Shown here piece by piece: positions 23,247 to 33,804 of a stretch of DNA of 64,000 nt. Each line of letters starts with the position of its first letter. The stretch's first letter is position 1. The translations under genes were made by a program, and so were the position numbers. A model generated the notes under the pieces. The model made no database searches. It was not told the origin of the DNA and was given only the letters and a program-made list of their open reading frames with translations. The DNA is from Aquabacterium sp. Its GTDB lineage: Bacteria; Pseudomonadota; Gammaproteobacteria; Burkholderiales; Burkholderiaceae_C. The DNA lies in assembly GCA_023266355.1 (NCBI GenBank), contig JAHFQM010000004.1:186001-250000 (forward strand), written 5' to 3'.

Positions 23247-24104
23247 ATGTTCGTCGCAATCGGCTACATCCTCTGCCTCGGCTGCATCTTTGGTGCCTAC
23301 GCCATGCACGGCGGCAACATGGGCGTGATCATCCACGCCATGCCCACGGAAATGATGGCCATCGGGGGCGGTGCCATCGGCGCCTTCCTGGTCAACAACC
23401 AGCCCAAAACGGTGAAAGCCGTGCTGCGCCAGTTCGGCCCGCTCTTCAAGGGTTCCAAGTACACGAAAGACCGGTACATGGAGCTGATGGCGATGATGTT
23501 CGAGATCCTGCAGAAGGTGCGCAAGGAAGGCCTGATGTCCATTGAAAAGGACGTCGAGGACCCGCACAACTCCGCCCTGTTCAAGAAGTACCCCACGATG
23601 GGCCACGACCACCACGTCGTCGAGTTCATCACCGACTACCTGCGCATGATGGTCTCGGGCAACCTCAACGCCCACGAGATCGAGACCCTCATGGACAACG
23701 AGATCGACACCCACCACCACGAAGGCCATGGCGCCGTGGCGGCCGTGGCCCGCCTGGCCGGCGCCCTGCCCGCCTTCGGCATCGTGGCCGCCGTGCTCGG
23801 CGTGGTGAACACCATGGGCTCGGTGGGCCAGCCCCCGGCCGTGCTGGGCGGCATGATCGGCTCGGCCCTGGTAGGCACCTTCCTGGGCATCTTGCTGGCG
23901 TACGGCGTGGTGGAACCCCTGGGCGGCCTGATGGAGCAAAAGCTCGACGAAGGCACCAAGGAGTTCCAGGTCGTGAAGACGGTGCTGCTGGCCTCGATGC
24001 AGGGCTATGCCCCGCAGGTCGCCATCGAGTTCGGCCGCAAGGTGCTGTACTCGACCGAGCGCCCGACCTTCGCCGAGCTCGAAGCCCACGTCAAGAAGAA
24101 ATAA
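23247..24104 (+). CDS. motA: Flagellar motor stator protein MotA
   Basis: The 285-residue stator subunit has four membrane helices and conducts protons with MotB to power rotation. Helices are visible at the N-terminus (VAIGYILCLGCIFGAYAMHG) and in the GALPAFGIVAAVLGVVNTMG...GTFLGILLAYGVVEPLG region that lines the channel. The large cytoplasmic loop carries the rotor-contacting charged residues. Length matches E. coli (295). It is coupled to motB, which starts 18 bp later. Confidence 0.96.
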   Translation: MFVAIGYILCLGCIFGAYAMHGGNMGVIIHAMPTEMMAIGGGAIGAFLVNNQPKTVKAVLRQFGPLFKGSKYTKDRYMELMAMMFEILQKVRKEGLMSIEKDVEDPHNSALFKKYPTMGHDHHVVEFITDYLRMMVSGNLNAHEIETLMDNEIDTHHHEGHGAVAAVARLAGALPAFGIVAAVLGVVNTMGSVGQPPAVLGGMIGSALVGTFLGILLAYGVVEPLGGLMEQKLDEGTKEFQVVKTVLLASMQGYAPQVAIEFGRKVLYSTERPTFAELEAHVKKK

Positions 24105-24122
24105 GGACCTGCGGAGCACAGC

Positions 24123-25079
24123 ATGGCCGGTGATTCGAAGAAGGTCCAACCGATCATCATCAAGCGCATCAAGAAGGGCGGCCACGCTGCCCACGGTGGT
24201 GCCTGGAAGATCGCGTACGCCGACTTCGTGACGGCCATGATGGCCTTCTTCCTGCTGATGTGGCTGCTGGGCTCGACCACCGAGGGTGATAAAAAAGGCA
24301 TCGCCGACTACTTCAACAGCCCGCTGAAGGTCGCCATGCTGGGTGGCAGCGGCGCGGGTGACGCGACCTCCATCCTCAAAGGGGGCGGCAACAACCTGGC
24401 CGAATCCGTGGGGCAAAACAAGAAGGGCAAGTCGGAAACCGCCGACGAAAAAGCCAAGAAAAAAGCGCTGCGTGCCGAGCAGATGCGCGCCGAAGCCGAG
24501 CGCCTGAGCGCCCTGAAGCAGCGGGTCGAAGAAGTCATCGCGAACGACGAGCGCCTGGCCAAATACAGATCACAGATCCAGCTCGACCTCACAGCGGAAG
24601 GGCTGCGCATCCAGATCGTGGACGACCAGAGCCGGCCCATGTTCGAAAGCGGCGACACCGAGGTCAAAGGCTACATGCGCGACATCCTGCGCGCCATCGG
24701 CCACGTGCTCGACGAAGTGCCCAACCGCCTGACCATCGAGGGCCACACCGACGCCAAGGCCTTCAGCGCGGGCGAGCGTGGCTACAGCAACTGGGAGCTG
24801 TCGTCCGACCGGGCGAACGCCTCGCGCCGAGAATTGATCTCCGGTGGCCTCAGCGGCGCCAAGGTGCTGCGCGTGCAGGGCCTGGCGGCCAGCATGCTGT
24901 ACGAGAAGGGCAACCCGGAGAGCCCCCTGAACCGGCGCATCAGCATCATCGTGATGAACCGCGAAGCCGAGGACCGCTTCTTCAGCGCCGCGCGCGTGGA
25001 ATCCGGCGAAGACGCCGAGGCCGAGGCGCCCGAGGTGCCCGACATCAAGCCCTCAAGACCTGGCATCACCGGCCGATAA
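24123..25079 (+). CDS. motB: Flagellar motor stator protein MotB
   Basis: The 318-residue partner of MotA has one membrane helix with the essential proton-binding aspartate at about Asp34 ([22 protein letters not shown]). The C-terminal OmpA-like domain anchors the stator to peptidoglycan ([29 protein letters not shown]). A Lys-rich linker and plug region lie between. GGAGCACAGC is upstream of the ATG. It is cotranscribed with motA, and cheY follows 53 bp later. Confidence 0.96.
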   Translation: MAGDSKKVQPIIIKRIKKGGHAAHGGAWKIAYADFVTAMMAFFLLMWLLGSTTEGDKKGIADYFNSPLKVAMLGGSGAGDATSILKGGGNNLAESVGQNKKGKSETADEKAKKKALRAEQMRAEAERLSALKQRVEEVIANDERLAKYRSQIQLDLTAEGLRIQIVDDQSRPMFESGDTEVKGYMRDILRAIGHVLDEVPNRLTIEGHTDAKAFSAGERGYSNWELSSDRANASRRELISGGLSGAKVLRVQGLAASMLYEKGNPESPLNRRISIIVMNREAEDRFFSAARVESGEDAEAEAPEVPDIKPSRPGITGR

Positions 25080-25132
25080 AACCCACAGCAGCAGGGTGGC
25101 AAAGCCCCCTTCCGATCGACAAAGGACGCGTC

Positions 25133-25531
25133 ATGAGCAACCCCGTGGACATGAAATTTCTCATCGTGGATGACTTCTCCACCATGCGCCGCATCGTGCG
25201 CGGTTTGCTCAAAGAGAGTGGCTATACCAACGCCGAAGAGGCCGAAGACGGCGCCGTGGCGCTGAACATGCTGAAGAACGGCAAGTTCGATTTCGTCGTC
25301 AGCGACATCAACATGCCCAACATGAACGGCTTCGAGCTGCTCAAGGCCATCAAGACCGATGACGCTTTGAAGCACCTGCCCGTGCTGATGGTGACGGCCG
25401 AAGCCAAGAAAGAAGACATCGTGCTGGCGGCCCAGACGGGTGCGGCCGGCTACATCGTCAAGCCCTTCACCAAGGCCACCTTGGAAGAGAAGGTGCAAAA
25501 AATCATGCAAAAACTGGCCGCCACGGCCTGA
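25133..25531 (+). CDS. cheY: Chemotaxis response regulator CheY
   Basis: The 132-residue single-domain receiver relays CheA signals to the flagellar switch. The acidic pocket is Asp13/Asp14, the phosphorylation site about Asp58 ([16 protein letters not shown]), the switch Thr about 88 (LMVTAEA) and the conserved Lys about 110 (IVKPF). The sequence is close to enterobacterial CheY throughout. cheA and cheW are not adjacent, so the kinase must be encoded elsewhere. cheZ begins 15 bp downstream. Confidence 0.97.
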   Translation: MSNPVDMKFLIVDDFSTMRRIVRGLLKESGYTNAEEAEDGAVALNMLKNGKFDFVVSDINMPNMNGFELLKAIKTDDALKHLPVLMVTAEAKKEDIVLAAQTGAAGYIVKPFTKATLEEKVQKIMQKLAATA

Positions 25532-25546
25532 CAGGGAGCACACAGC

Positions 25547-26206
25547 ATGAAGGTCGACCTGCCAGAGAACATGCAGATGCCCGCGGCATCGCCTGAAATC
25601 TTCCAGCAACTGGGCACCCTGACCCGACAGCTGCACGACACGATGAACATGCTGGGCGTGCTGCCCGGCCTGAAGAACACGGTGGACGACCTGCCCGACG
25701 CGCGCAGCCGCCTGAACTACATCGCCACCAAGACGGCCGATGCCGCCGAGAAGGTGCTCAACCTGGTGGACACGGCCAAGGCCGACCAAGAGCACATCGC
25801 CGCCGAGACGCGCAAGCTCGCCGCACTCATCACCGCCGACCCGGTGAAGGCCGTGGCCAGTGGCGCCGTCTTCAACTTCGTGCAGGACGTGGAAACCGTC
25901 ACGCACCGGGTGGACGGCCACCTGACCGACATCATGATGGCGCAGGACTTCCATGACCTGACCGGCCAGGTGGTGGCCAAGGTCGTGAAACTGGCCAGCG
26001 ACCTGGAAAACCAGCTCGTCAAGCTGCTGGTGCAGGCCGCACCGCCCGAGCAAGCGCAGAAGGTGGAGGCCGCATTGACCAGTCACCACCACACAGATGC
26101 CAGCCAGCCGCACCTGGAAGGCCCGGTCATCGACGCCGAAGGCCGCACCGACGTGGTGGCCAACCAGAGCGAGGTCGACGACCTGCTGGCCAGCCTGGGC
26201 TTCTGA
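25547..26206 (+). CDS. cheZ: Protein phosphatase CheZ
   Basis: The 219-residue CheZ dephosphorylates CheY-P. The catalytic segment DFHDLTGQ (134-141) carries the glutamine that orients water for attack. The C-terminal amphipathic helix (SEVDDLLASLGF) is the CheY-binding tail, preceded by a flexible linker. It is the last gene before a strong terminator, ending the motAB-cheYZ unit. Confidence 0.95.
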   Translation: MKVDLPENMQMPAASPEIFQQLGTLTRQLHDTMNMLGVLPGLKNTVDDLPDARSRLNYIATKTADAAEKVLNLVDTAKADQEHIAAETRKLAALITADPVKAVASGAVFNFVQDVETVTHRVDGHLTDIMMAQDFHDLTGQVVAKVVKLASDLENQLVKLLVQAAPPEQAQKVEAALTSHHHTDASQPHLEGPVIDAEGRTDVVANQSEVDDLLASLGF

Positions 26207-26230
26207 CGCAGCCCGTCAACCCCCCCGATC

Positions 26231-26257
26231 AAGCCAGGCCATGCGCCTGGCTTTTTT
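26231..26257 (+). terminator. Rho-independent terminator after cheZ
   Basis: AAGCCAGGC (26231-26239) pairs with GCCTGGCTT (26245-26253) and is followed by a T run to 26257. It separates cheZ from the convergent response regulator gene. Confidence 0.88.
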
Positions 26258-26273
26258 CATGCCCTGCGCGGCC

Positions 26274-27056
26274 TCACACAGCTTGGGCCATGGCCTCGCG
26301 CACCGCAGTCACCTGCCGGCGCGACACCGCCAACCACTCCAATGTGGGCAGCACCTGCACGGCCCAGGCCTCGCCGCCGTCGGGGTCGTCGGCACGGCGC
26401 TCCAGCGCCTTCATGGCCTGGCGCGAGACCAGCGCGTTGCGGTGCACGCGGATGAAGCGCGTGCCCACCCGGCCTTCCAGCTCGGTCAGGGAGTCGTCGA
26501 TGACGCGGCTGTCATCGGCGGTGCGCAGCAGCACGGCCTTCTGTTCGGCCTTGAAGTACAGGATGTCGGCCAGCAGGATGCGCTCGACGCGGCCGCGCTC
26601 CTGCACCACCAGCACTTCGCCATCGTCCACCGGCTCGTCGCGCGCGGGTTGCAAGGTGGCGCGCAGGCGCTGCACGCGCTCCAGCGAGGTGTTCAGGCGC
26701 TCCAGGCGCACGGGCTTGGTCAGGTAATCGGCGGCATCCAGGTCGAAGGCGCGCAGAGCATGCTCGGCGTGCGCGGTGACGAACACCACCGCGGGCGGGC
26801 GTTGCAACTCGCGCAAGCGGGCGGCCAGCACCATGCCGTCCAGCCCGGGCATCTGGATGTCCAGCACGACGAGGTCGGGCGCGCGGCCGGCGCGGTCGAG
26901 CTCCTGCAGGTGCAGCAGTGCCGTCACCGACTCGCCGAACTCGGACAGCACCACATTGGGCACCGCGGCCTGCGCCAGCAACGAGCGGATGCGCAGGCGC
27001 GCCAGGGGTTCGTCGTCGATGACGACCACCGACAGGGGCGGGACAGGTGTGTTCAT
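26274..27056 (-). CDS. LytTR-family response regulator (AlgR-like)
   Basis: The 260-residue response regulator has a receiver domain with phospho-acceptor about Asp66 (LVVLDIQMPGLDG) and Lys in TKPVRL, then a LytTR DNA-binding domain (ILYFKAEQKAVLLRT...FIRVHRNALVSR). The layout and location next to a LytS-type kinase and argH copy the Pseudomonas algZ-algR-argH neighbourhood, where AlgR controls type IV pili and alginate. The ATG overlaps the kinase stop by 4 nt. A much longer frame continues upstream but is antisense to nothing relevant and has no receiver sequence. Identity as an AlgR orthologue is likely but not proven. Confidence 0.9.
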   Translation of the reverse strand: MNTPVPPLSVVVIDDEPLARLRIRSLLAQAAVPNVVLSEFGESVTALLHLQELDRAGRAPDLVVLDIQMPGLDGMVLAARLRELQRPPAVVFVTAHAEHALRAFDLDAADYLTKPVRLERLNTSLERVQRLRATLQPARDEPVDDGEVLVVQERGRVERILLADILYFKAEQKAVLLRTADDSRVIDDSLTELEGRVGTRFIRVHRNALVSRQAMKALERRADDPDGGEAWAVQVLPTLEWLAVSRRQVTAVREAMAQAV

Positions 27057-28264
27057 GGGACAGGATGTTTGGGCAGCGGCACGGCCACCCGCACCACGTA
27101 CACCGGCGGCTGGCGGCCCGCATCGCCACCGGGCGCGGCGCGCTGCAGGCCGGCGTCGAAATCCGACTCGACATCGTGCATGAGTTTCAGGCGCTGGCGC
27201 ACATTGCGCAGCGCGATGCCATGGCCCGCGGTGGCCGCGGTCGGCCCTTGCGTCGGCACCGAGTTGCTCACGGTCAGCACGGCGCGCCCGCCCTGGGCCT
27301 TGGTGCGCACCACGATCCAGCCGCCCAGCGGGTTGGCCTCGATGCCGTGGCGCACGGCGTTTTCCACCAGCGGCTGCAGGATCAGGGCCGGCACCTCGGC
27401 CTGCGCGGCGTCGTCGTCCAGCTCCCAGCGCACGGTGACGCGCTCGCCAAAGCGGAGTTGCTCGATGCTGAGGTAGCGCCGCGCCAGCGCGATCTCCTCG
27501 GCCAGGGTGGTGCGCACCGAGGGCGAGGTCAGCGCCTGGCGGAACAGCTCGGCCAGGTCTTCCAGCACGGCTTCGGCGCGTTGCGGGTCGATCTGCACCA
27601 GCGCGATCGCCGTGTTGAGCGTGTTGAACAAGAAGTGCGGGCGGATGCGCGCCTGCAACTCGGCCAGGCGGGCCGCGGCGTGCGCCGGCAGCTGGCTGTG
27701 CGCGCGGTGCTTGAGCCAGGCCAGGCCCACGCCGGCCAGGGCTGCGCCGGTCAGCATGGGTGGCACCAGGGGCCAGCCCCAGGCCCCGCGCGGCACGCTG
27801 GCCCACAGGTCCAGCCAGGTCAGCTGCCACTGCGCCAAGGCGCCCACCACGGCCCCCAGGCCCATCGCCGCCACCCACTGCCACGCCTCGCGCTGGCGCG
27901 ACAGCCAGCGGCTGACGCTGCAGGCCACCACCAGCCACAACAGGCTGGCCGGCAAGGACACCACGGCCGATTGGGCCCAGCGCGTCAAGGCATCGGCCGG
28001 CCCCAGCGCCTGGAAAGACTGGGCCAGGCCCACCACCAGCTGCACGCCCAGCACCACGCGCAGCACCACGCCCACGTGGCAGATGTCCAGGGGCGATGTG
28101 GCCGATGTGGCCGACGACGCCGCACCGGAAGGCGCATCACCGCCCGGCTGGGGCAGCGCGAACTGGGTCGACACCGCCCAGCCCGGAGGCGCAGAAGACG
28201 GCGAAGATGCCACCGAAGATGGCGCTGCGGCGGGCGAATGGGCGGCGGGGTCCTTAAAATCCAT
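27053..28264 (-). CDS. LytS/AlgZ-type sensor histidine kinase
   Basis: From ATG 28264 the product is 403 residues. It has an Ala/Ser/Pro-rich N-terminal segment of about 60 residues, then about four membrane helices (residues 65-185), then the His_kinase domain with phospho-acceptor about His210 in [10 protein letters not shown]. The ATP-binding part shows [16 protein letters not shown] and [13 protein letters not shown]. It lacks periplasmic sensor domains, like AlgZ/FimS. A TTG at 28285 is an alternative start with a purine-rich stretch upstream. Only 32 bp separate it from the divergent argH ATG, so the two promoters must overlap each other's coding regions or lie back to back. Confidence 0.88.
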   Translation of the reverse strand: MDFKDPAAHSPAAAPSSVASSPSSAPPGWAVSTQFALPQPGGDAPSGAASSATSATSPLDICHVGVVLRVVLGVQLVVGLAQSFQALGPADALTRWAQSAVVSLPASLLWLVVACSVSRWLSRQREAWQWVAAMGLGAVVGALAQWQLTWLDLWASVPRGAWGWPLVPPMLTGAALAGVGLAWLKHRAHSQLPAHAAARLAELQARIRPHFLFNTLNTAIALVQIDPQRAEAVLEDLAELFRQALTSPSVRTTLAEEIALARRYLSIEQLRFGERVTVRWELDDDAAQAEVPALILQPLVENAVRHGIEANPLGGWIVVRTKAQGGRAVLTVSNSVPTQGPTAATAGHGIALRNVRQRLKLMHDVESDFDAGLQRAAPGGDAGRQPPVYVVRVAVPLPKHPVP

Positions 28265-28296
28265 GGTTTGCACATTCTGCTTCAAGCGCCCCCCTC

Positions 28297-29712
28297 ATGA
28301 GCACCAACCAACTCGACAAGAAGTCCCAGGCCTGGTCGGCCCTGTTCTCGGAGCCCATGAGCGAGCTGGTCAAGCGCTACACCGCCAGCGTCTTCTTCGA
28401 CAAGCGCCTGTGGGCCGCCGACATCCAGGGCTCGCTGGCCCACGCCGACATGCTGCAAGCGCAAGGCCTGATCTCGGCCGATGACCTGGCCTCCATCCAG
28501 AAGGGCATGGCGCAGATCCGCGCGGAAATCGAAGCCGGCAGCTTCGAATGGAAGCTCGACCTGGAAGACGTGCACCTCAACATCGAAGCCCGCCTGACGC
28601 AACTGGTGGGAGATGCCGGCAAGCGCCTGCACACCGGCCGCTCGCGCAACGACCAGGTCGCCACCGACGTGCGCCTGTGGCTGCGCGGCGAGATCGACGA
28701 AATCGGCGTGCTGTTGACCGCCCTGCAAACCGCCCTGGTCGATGTGGCCGAGCAAAACGCCGACACCATCCTGCCCGGCTTCACCCACTTGCAAGTGGCC
28801 CAGCCCGTGAGCTTCGGTCACCACCTGCTGGCCTACGTCGAGATGTTTGCGCGCGATGCCGAACGCATGATCGACCTGCGCCGCCGCGTCAACCGCCTGC
28901 CGCTGGGCTCGGCCGCCCTGGCCGGCACCAGCTACCCGCTGGACCGCGAACGCGTGGCCCGCAGCCTGGGCATGGTCGATGAGGCCGGCCTGCCCGCCGT
29001 CTGCCAGAACAGCCTGGACGGTGTGAGCGACCGCGACTTCGCCATCGAGTTCACCTCGGCCGCGTCCCTGCTGATGGTGCACGTCTCGCGCCTGAGCGAA
29101 GAACTCATCCTGTGGATGAGCCAGAGCTTCGGCTTCATCGACCTGGCCGACCGCTTCTGCACGGGCTCGTCGATCATGCCGCAGAAGAAAAACCCCGACG
29201 TGCCCGAGCTGGCGCGTGGCAAGACCGGCCGCGTGGTCGGCCACCTGATGGGCCTGATCACCCTGATGAAAGGCCAGCCCCTGGCCTACAACAAGGACAA
29301 CCAGGAAGACAAGGAACCCTTGTTCGACACGGTGGACACGCTGAAAGACACCCTGCGCATCTTCGCCGAGATGGCCGCCGGCATCACCGTCAAGCCCGAA
29401 GCCATGGAGCGCGCCGCCAAGAAGGGCTACGCCACCGCCACCGACCTGGCCGACTACCTGGTCAAGAAGGGCCTGCCCTTCCGCGACGCCCACGAGGTCG
29501 TGGCCCACGCCGTGAAGGACGCCATCGCCGCGGGCGTGGACCTGTCGGAACTGCCCCTGGCCACGCTGCAGACCTACAACCCCGCCATCGAGCAGGACGT
29601 CTACGAGGTGCTGAGCCTGCGCGGCTCGCTCAACGCCCGCAACATCCTGGGCGGCACGGCGCCGGCCCAGGTGCGTGCCCAGGTGGCCCGCCACCGCGCG
29701 CGGCTGGCTTGA
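28297..29712 (+). CDS. argH: Argininosuccinate lyase
   Basis: The 471-residue enzyme catalyses the last step of arginine biosynthesis, splitting argininosuccinate into arginine and fumarate. The fumarase/aspartase family signature [12 protein letters not shown] is near residue 290, HTGRSRNDQ near 110 and GFTHLQ near 160 with the catalytic His. Length matches the family (about 460-470). The gene stands alone on its strand and diverges from the AlgZ/AlgR-like pair. Confidence 0.97.
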   Translation: MSTNQLDKKSQAWSALFSEPMSELVKRYTASVFFDKRLWAADIQGSLAHADMLQAQGLISADDLASIQKGMAQIRAEIEAGSFEWKLDLEDVHLNIEARLTQLVGDAGKRLHTGRSRNDQVATDVRLWLRGEIDEIGVLLTALQTALVDVAEQNADTILPGFTHLQVAQPVSFGHHLLAYVEMFARDAERMIDLRRRVNRLPLGSAALAGTSYPLDRERVARSLGMVDEAGLPAVCQNSLDGVSDRDFAIEFTSAASLLMVHVSRLSEELILWMSQSFGFIDLADRFCTGSSIMPQKKNPDVPELARGKTGRVVGHLMGLITLMKGQPLAYNKDNQEDKEPLFDTVDTLKDTLRIFAEMAAGITVKPEAMERAAKKGYATATDLADYLVKKGLPFRDAHEVVAHAVKDAIAAGVDLSELPLATLQTYNPAIEQDVYEVLSLRGSLNARNILGGTAPAQVRAQVARHRARLA

Positions 29713-29773
29713 CCTGCGCCTGTCTTGCGCCAGCGCAAGACACCCGGGCCGCCGAGCCGATACGCTCGCGGCC

Positions 29774-30370
29774 ATGAATGCTGTTGCCGCCATCGCCCCG
29801 CCCGACGCCTCCGCTGAGGCTTCGGGCACGCCTTCTGCACCCGCGCCCTTCACCACGCCTGTGGCACCCGGCCTGCAGTGGTCGGACACCCTGAACCTGG
29901 CCATGCCCTTCATGGACCAGACACACATCGAGTTCGTGGACCTGCTGGCCGAGGTGCAAACGGCCGAAGACACCGAACTGGTGTCCCGCTGGCAGGCCCT
30001 GGTCGAACACACCGACGCCCACTTCGGTCAGGAAGACCGCTGGATGGCCGACACCGGTTTCGCCCCGGGCAGTTGCCACATGACCCAGCACGCCGTCGTG
30101 CTCAAGGTGCTGCGCGAAGGCCTGGCGCTCGGCCAGCAAGGCCAGTTGGCCCCGATCCGCCAGATGGCGCACGAGTTGACGGTCTGGTTCCCGCACCACG
30201 CCCAGACCATGGACGCCGGCCTGGCCCTGCACCTCAAGAGCGTGGGCTACGACCCCGCCACAGGACACATCAGCGAACCCGAAGCCCTGCCCGCGCTGGC
30301 CATCAGTGGCTGCGGCGGCAGTTGCAGCACCAGCGACAGTTCGGACGCAACCGCCCCAGAAGCCGCCTGA
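29774..30370 (+). CDS. Bacteriohemerythrin-like protein
   Basis: The 198-residue protein has a single hemerythrin domain. Di-iron ligands can be placed at His51, His83 and Glu87 (HFGQE), His102 and His106 (HMTQH), His142 and Asp147 (H-x4-D). Such proteins bind O2 or buffer and sense oxygen and iron. A 30-residue Ala/Pro-rich segment precedes the domain. The C-terminal 35 residues contain a GCGGSC cysteine pair and a Ser-rich tail not found in plain hemerythrins. The start is ATG 29774; the frame opens further upstream inside the argH 3' end. It is a single gene with no recognisable operon partner. Confidence 0.85.
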   Translation: MNAVAAIAPPDASAEASGTPSAPAPFTTPVAPGLQWSDTLNLAMPFMDQTHIEFVDLLAEVQTAEDTELVSRWQALVEHTDAHFGQEDRWMADTGFAPGSCHMTQHAVVLKVLREGLALGQQGQLAPIRQMAHELTVWFPHHAQTMDAGLALHLKSVGYDPATGHISEPEALPALAISGCGGSCSTSDSSDATAPEAA

Positions 30371-30476
30371 AGCGCCAAGCTGAAGCGCAAATCTTCAGAG
30401 GCACCCGGGCAGATCAAGACAGATCACAAAAAGAGGACACGCGGCCCGGGCATCGGGCGGGCGCATCCACCCACAC

Positions 30477-32381
30477 TCAGGCCACGGCGGTCGCCGCCAG
30501 CCGGGTGCGGATCGCCTGCTCGATGCCCGCCGCGTCCAGCCCGCACAGGCCCAGCAATTTGACCGGGTCGCCGTGCTCGACGAACGCGTCGGGCAGGCCC
30601 AGCATCAGCAGGGGCTTGGCGATGCCGGCCGAGGCCAGCGCCTCGGCCACGGCCGAACCCGCGCCGCCCATCACGCAGCCCTCTTCCACCGTCACGATCA
30701 GGTCGTGGTCGGCGGCCAGTTGCGTCACCAGGTCCACGTCCAGCGGCTTGACGAAGCGCATGTTGGCCACGGTCGCATCGAGCGCCTCGGCGGCCTGCAA
30801 CGCGGGGTACAGCAGGGTGCCGAAGGCCAGGATGGCCACGCGCTGGCCCGCAGGCGCGAGGCTCACAGCGCGGCGACGCACCTCGCCCTTGCCCCAGGGC
30901 ATGGGGTTCAGGTCTGTGGGCACCGGCACACCCGCGCCCGCACCGCGCGGATAGCGCACGGCCACGGGGTGGTTCTGGGCATAGGCCGCGCTCAGGGCCT
31001 GGCGGCACTCGGCTTCATCGGCCGGCGCCAGCAGGCTCATGTTGGGAATGCAGCGCACGAAGGCGATGTCGAAGGCGCCCATGTGCGTGGCGCCGTCCGC
31101 CCCCACGATGCCGGCGCGGTCGAGTGCGAACACCACCGGCAGGTTCTGGATGGCCACGTCGTGGACGAGCTGGTCGTAGCCGCGCTGCAGGAAGGTCGAG
31201 TAAATCGCCACCACGGGCTTGAGGCCCTCACAGGCCAGGCCGGCGGCGAAGGTGACGGCGTGCTGCTCGGCGATGCCCACATCGAAGTAGCGGCCCGGGA
31301 ACTTCTGGTGGAACTCCACCATGCCCGAGCCCTCGCGCATGGCCGGCGTGATGCCCACCAGGCGCGGGTCGGCGGCGGCCATGTCGCACAGCCATTGGCC
31401 AAACACCTGTGTGAAGGTCGGCTTGGCCGGGGCGTCGGTGGGCGACGGCTTCTTCAGGCCCACGGCGGGGTCGAACTTGCCCGGCCCGTGGTACGCGACC
31501 GGGTCGGCCTCGGCCAGCTTGTAGCCGTAGCCTTTCTTGGTGACCACGTGCAGGAACTGCGGGCCTTCGAGGTCGCGCAGGTTCTCCAGCGTGGGGATCA
31601 GGCTGTCGAGGTCGTGACCGTCGATGGGGCCGACGTAGTTGAAGCCGAACTCCTCGAAGATGGTGGCAGGCACCACCATGCCCTTGGCGTGCTCTTCCAG
31701 CTTCTTGGCCAGCTCGAACAGCGGCGGCGCGTTGCGCAGCACCTGCTTGGCGCTTTCACGCGCGGCCGTGTAGAAGCGGCCCGACATCAGGCGCGCCAGG
31801 TAGCGGTTGAGCGCCCCGACCGGCGGCGAGATCGACATGTCGTTGTCGTTGAGCACCACCAGCACGTTGGGCATCTTGCCGGCATGCGGCACGCCCGCGT
31901 TGTTCAGGGCCTCGAAGGCCATGCCCGCGGTCATGGCGCCATCGCCGATGATGGCCACCGCGCGGCGCGACTCGCCACGGATCTGCGCGCCCTGCGCCAT
32001 GCCCAGCGCCGCGGAAATCGAGGTGGACGAGTGCGCCGTGCCGAAGGTGTCGTACTCGCTTTCGTCGCGGCGCGGGAAGCCACTCATGCCGCCGAACTGG
32101 CGCAGCGTGGGCATGCGGTCGCGCCGGCCGGTCAGGATCTTGTGCGGATAGGTCTGGTGGCCCACGTCCCAGACCAGGCGGTCATGCGGGGTGTTGAAGA
32201 CGTGGTGCAGCGCGATGGTGAGCTCGACCGTGCCCAGGTTCGACGACAGGTGACCGCCCGTGCGCGAAACGCTCTGCAGCAGGTGGTCGCGCAGCTCGGT
32301 GGCGAGCTGTTTGAGCTCCGAGCGCGAGAGGTGCCGGATGTCGGCAGGCTGCTCGATGCGCGACAGCAGGGGGTAGGTCAT
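30477..32381 (-). CDS. dxs: 1-Deoxy-D-xylulose-5-phosphate synthase
   Basis: The 634-residue thiamine-diphosphate enzyme makes DXP from pyruvate and glyceraldehyde-3-phosphate, the first step of the MEP isoprenoid pathway. The TPP-binding motif [18 protein letters not shown]...VVLNDND, the histidine in [12 protein letters not shown] and the transketolase pyrimidine domain ([33 protein letters not shown]) are all visible. I start at ATG 32381, which has AGGA 9 nt upstream. ATG 32390 adds three residues but has no spacing for a ribosome site. It ends the xseB-ispA-dxs group, 30 bp after ispA. Confidence 0.97.
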   Translation of the reverse strand: MTYPLLSRIEQPADIRHLSRSELKQLATELRDHLLQSVSRTGGHLSSNLGTVELTIALHHVFNTPHDRLVWDVGHQTYPHKILTGRRDRMPTLRQFGGMSGFPRRDESEYDTFGTAHSSTSISAALGMAQGAQIRGESRRAVAIIGDGAMTAGMAFEALNNAGVPHAGKMPNVLVVLNDNDMSISPPVGALNRYLARLMSGRFYTAARESAKQVLRNAPPLFELAKKLEEHAKGMVVPATIFEEFGFNYVGPIDGHDLDSLIPTLENLRDLEGPQFLHVVTKKGYGYKLAEADPVAYHGPGKFDPAVGLKKPSPTDAPAKPTFTQVFGQWLCDMAAADPRLVGITPAMREGSGMVEFHQKFPGRYFDVGIAEQHAVTFAAGLACEGLKPVVAIYSTFLQRGYDQLVHDVAIQNLPVVFALDRAGIVGADGATHMGAFDIAFVRCIPNMSLLAPADEAECRQALSAAYAQNHPVAVRYPRGAGAGVPVPTDLNPMPWGKGEVRRRAVSLAPAGQRVAILAFGTLLYPALQAAEALDATVANMRFVKPLDVDLVTQLAADHDLIVTVEEGCVMGGAGSAVAEALASAGIAKPLLMLGLPDAFVEHGDPVKLLGLCGLDAAGIEQAIRTRLAATAVA

Positions 32382-32411
32382 GGTGCTCATCCTGGGTGGA
32401 TTTCTGTGATG

Positions 32412-33338
32412 TCAGTGGTCGCGGTGGACGATGCGGTGCGCCAGGTCCGACAGCGGCTGCAGCGCCTGGGCCGCCAGACCGCTGCGCAACAGGGCCGACA
32501 GCGCCTGGGCCAGCAAGGCATCGGCCTCCTGGCGCGCACCGTCCAGGCCCAGCAGGCTCACGTAGGTCGGTTTGTTCGCATCGGCGTCCTTGCCGGCGGT
32601 CTTGCCCAGGGTGTCGGAGGGCTGGGTGGCGTCCAGCACATCGTCCACGATCTGGAAGGCCAGGCCCATGGCATGGCCATAGTCGGTCAGGGCGTCCCAG
32701 GCGGGCTGGCCCGGGTGCAGGCCACCACAGGCCGCGCCCATCTGCACGCTGGCGCGCAGCAGGGCGCCGGTCTTGCGGCGGTGCATGTCGCGCAGGGTGG
32801 CTTCGTCCAGGGCCTGGCCGACGCTGGCGAGGTCGATGGCCTGGCCACCGGCCATGCCGGCCTGGCCGGACGCACGCGCCAGGATGCGCACCAGGCGCGC
32901 CTGCAGCACGGGCGGCACGCCGGCACCTTCGCCTTCGTCCGGCGTCAGCACCTCGAAGGCCAGGGCCTGCATGGCGTCACCGGCCAGCATGGCCTGGGCC
33001 TCGCCGAAAGCCACGTGCACCGTGGGCTTGCCCCGGCGCAGCACGTCGTTGTCCATGCAGGGCATGTCGTCGTGCACCAGCGAATAAGCGTGGATGAGCT
33101 CGACCGCGCAAGCCGCGCGCAGGGCCGCTTCGCAGCCCGCCTCGGTGGCGGTGGCGCCTGCCGCTTCGGCGGCAGCCTGCACCAGCAGCGCACGCAAGCG
33201 CTTGCCGCCGTCCAGCACGCCATAGCGCATGGCCTCGCCCAAGCCGGCGGGGGCCGACGCCGGCACCCACGCGCTCAGGGCGGCTTCCACGCGGGCCAGC
33301 ACCACCTCGGACCACACGGCCAGTTGCTGCGGGCTCAT
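32412..33338 (-). CDS. ispA: Polyprenyl diphosphate synthase (farnesyl diphosphate synthase)
   Basis: The 308-residue prenyltransferase condenses IPP with DMAPP and GPP to give farnesyl diphosphate. The first Asp-rich motif is D90-D-M-P-C-M-D96 with the two-residue insertion typical of bacterial FPP synthases, and the second is DDVLD near residue 230. GGKRLRALL lies near 44-52. The ATG overlaps the xseB stop by 4 nt, and dxs follows 30 bp on, the standard xseB-ispA-dxs order. Confidence 0.95.
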   Translation of the reverse strand: MSPQQLAVWSEVVLARVEAALSAWVPASAPAGLGEAMRYGVLDGGKRLRALLVQAAAEAAGATATEAGCEAALRAACAVELIHAYSLVHDDMPCMDNDVLRRGKPTVHVAFGEAQAMLAGDAMQALAFEVLTPDEGEGAGVPPVLQARLVRILARASGQAGMAGGQAIDLASVGQALDEATLRDMHRRKTGALLRASVQMGAACGGLHPGQPAWDALTDYGHAMGLAFQIVDDVLDATQPSDTLGKTAGKDADANKPTYVSLLGLDGARQEADALLAQALSALLRSGLAAQALQPLSDLAHRIVHRDH

Positions 33339-33619
33339 GCGGCATCCCAGGGTTTGAGCTGGCCATCTTCCAGCAATTTGACCTGGGCCTCGACGGCTTC
33401 CAGGCGTTGGCGGCAATGGCCCAGCAACTGGGCGCCGCGGCGGTAACTCACCAGCAACTGGTCCAGCGGCAAGGCGCCGGCCTCCATGCGCGCCACCAGC
33501 TGTTCCAGCTCGGCCAGGGCGGCCTCGTAGCTGTCGGGCAGCGCAGGCAAAGCGGGCTCTGGCAATGCGCTGTCGGTGAGGGCGCCGGTGGATGCGTCGG
33601 TGGGTGCTTTCTTGGCCAT
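33335..33619 (-). CDS. xseB: Exodeoxyribonuclease VII small subunit
   Basis: The 94-residue XseB binds several copies per large subunit (XseA, not in the window) to form exonuclease VII, which degrades single-stranded DNA. The coiled-coil family core [36 protein letters not shown] is present. A roughly 30-residue Ala/Thr/Pro-rich N-terminus precedes it. The start is ATG 33619 (MAKKAP) with CAGG upstream. Eleven further residues upstream have no support. It is the first gene of xseB-ispA-dxs. Confidence 0.93.
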   Translation of the reverse strand: MAKKAPTDASTGALTDSALPEPALPALPDSYEAALAELEQLVARMEAGALPLDQLLVSYRRGAQLLGHCRQRLEAVEAQVKLLEDGQLKPWDAA

Positions 33620-33775
33620 GGTCCTGCCTGGATCACCCGACCCTGCGGGCAAACGCGTATTCTATTTCGAGACGCCCGCCCGACCGCGACACCGCCGGGC
33701 ACCTCACGCGCCACGCCACCCTCGTTTGGGGTGGACGGACGGCCCCACGGGGCGCTCGGGCAGCCTCTGGCGGGC

Positions 33776-33804
33776 TTGCCCCACCCCCACCCCCGGGCTA
33801 GAAT
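33776..33804 (+). promoter_or_regulatory. Sigma-70-like promoter upstream of the Rieske oxygenase
   Basis: TTGCCC (33776-33781), 17 bp, then TAGAAT (33799-33804). The predicted start near 33811 gives an unusually long leader of about 196 nt before the ATG at 34007. Confidence 0.5.
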
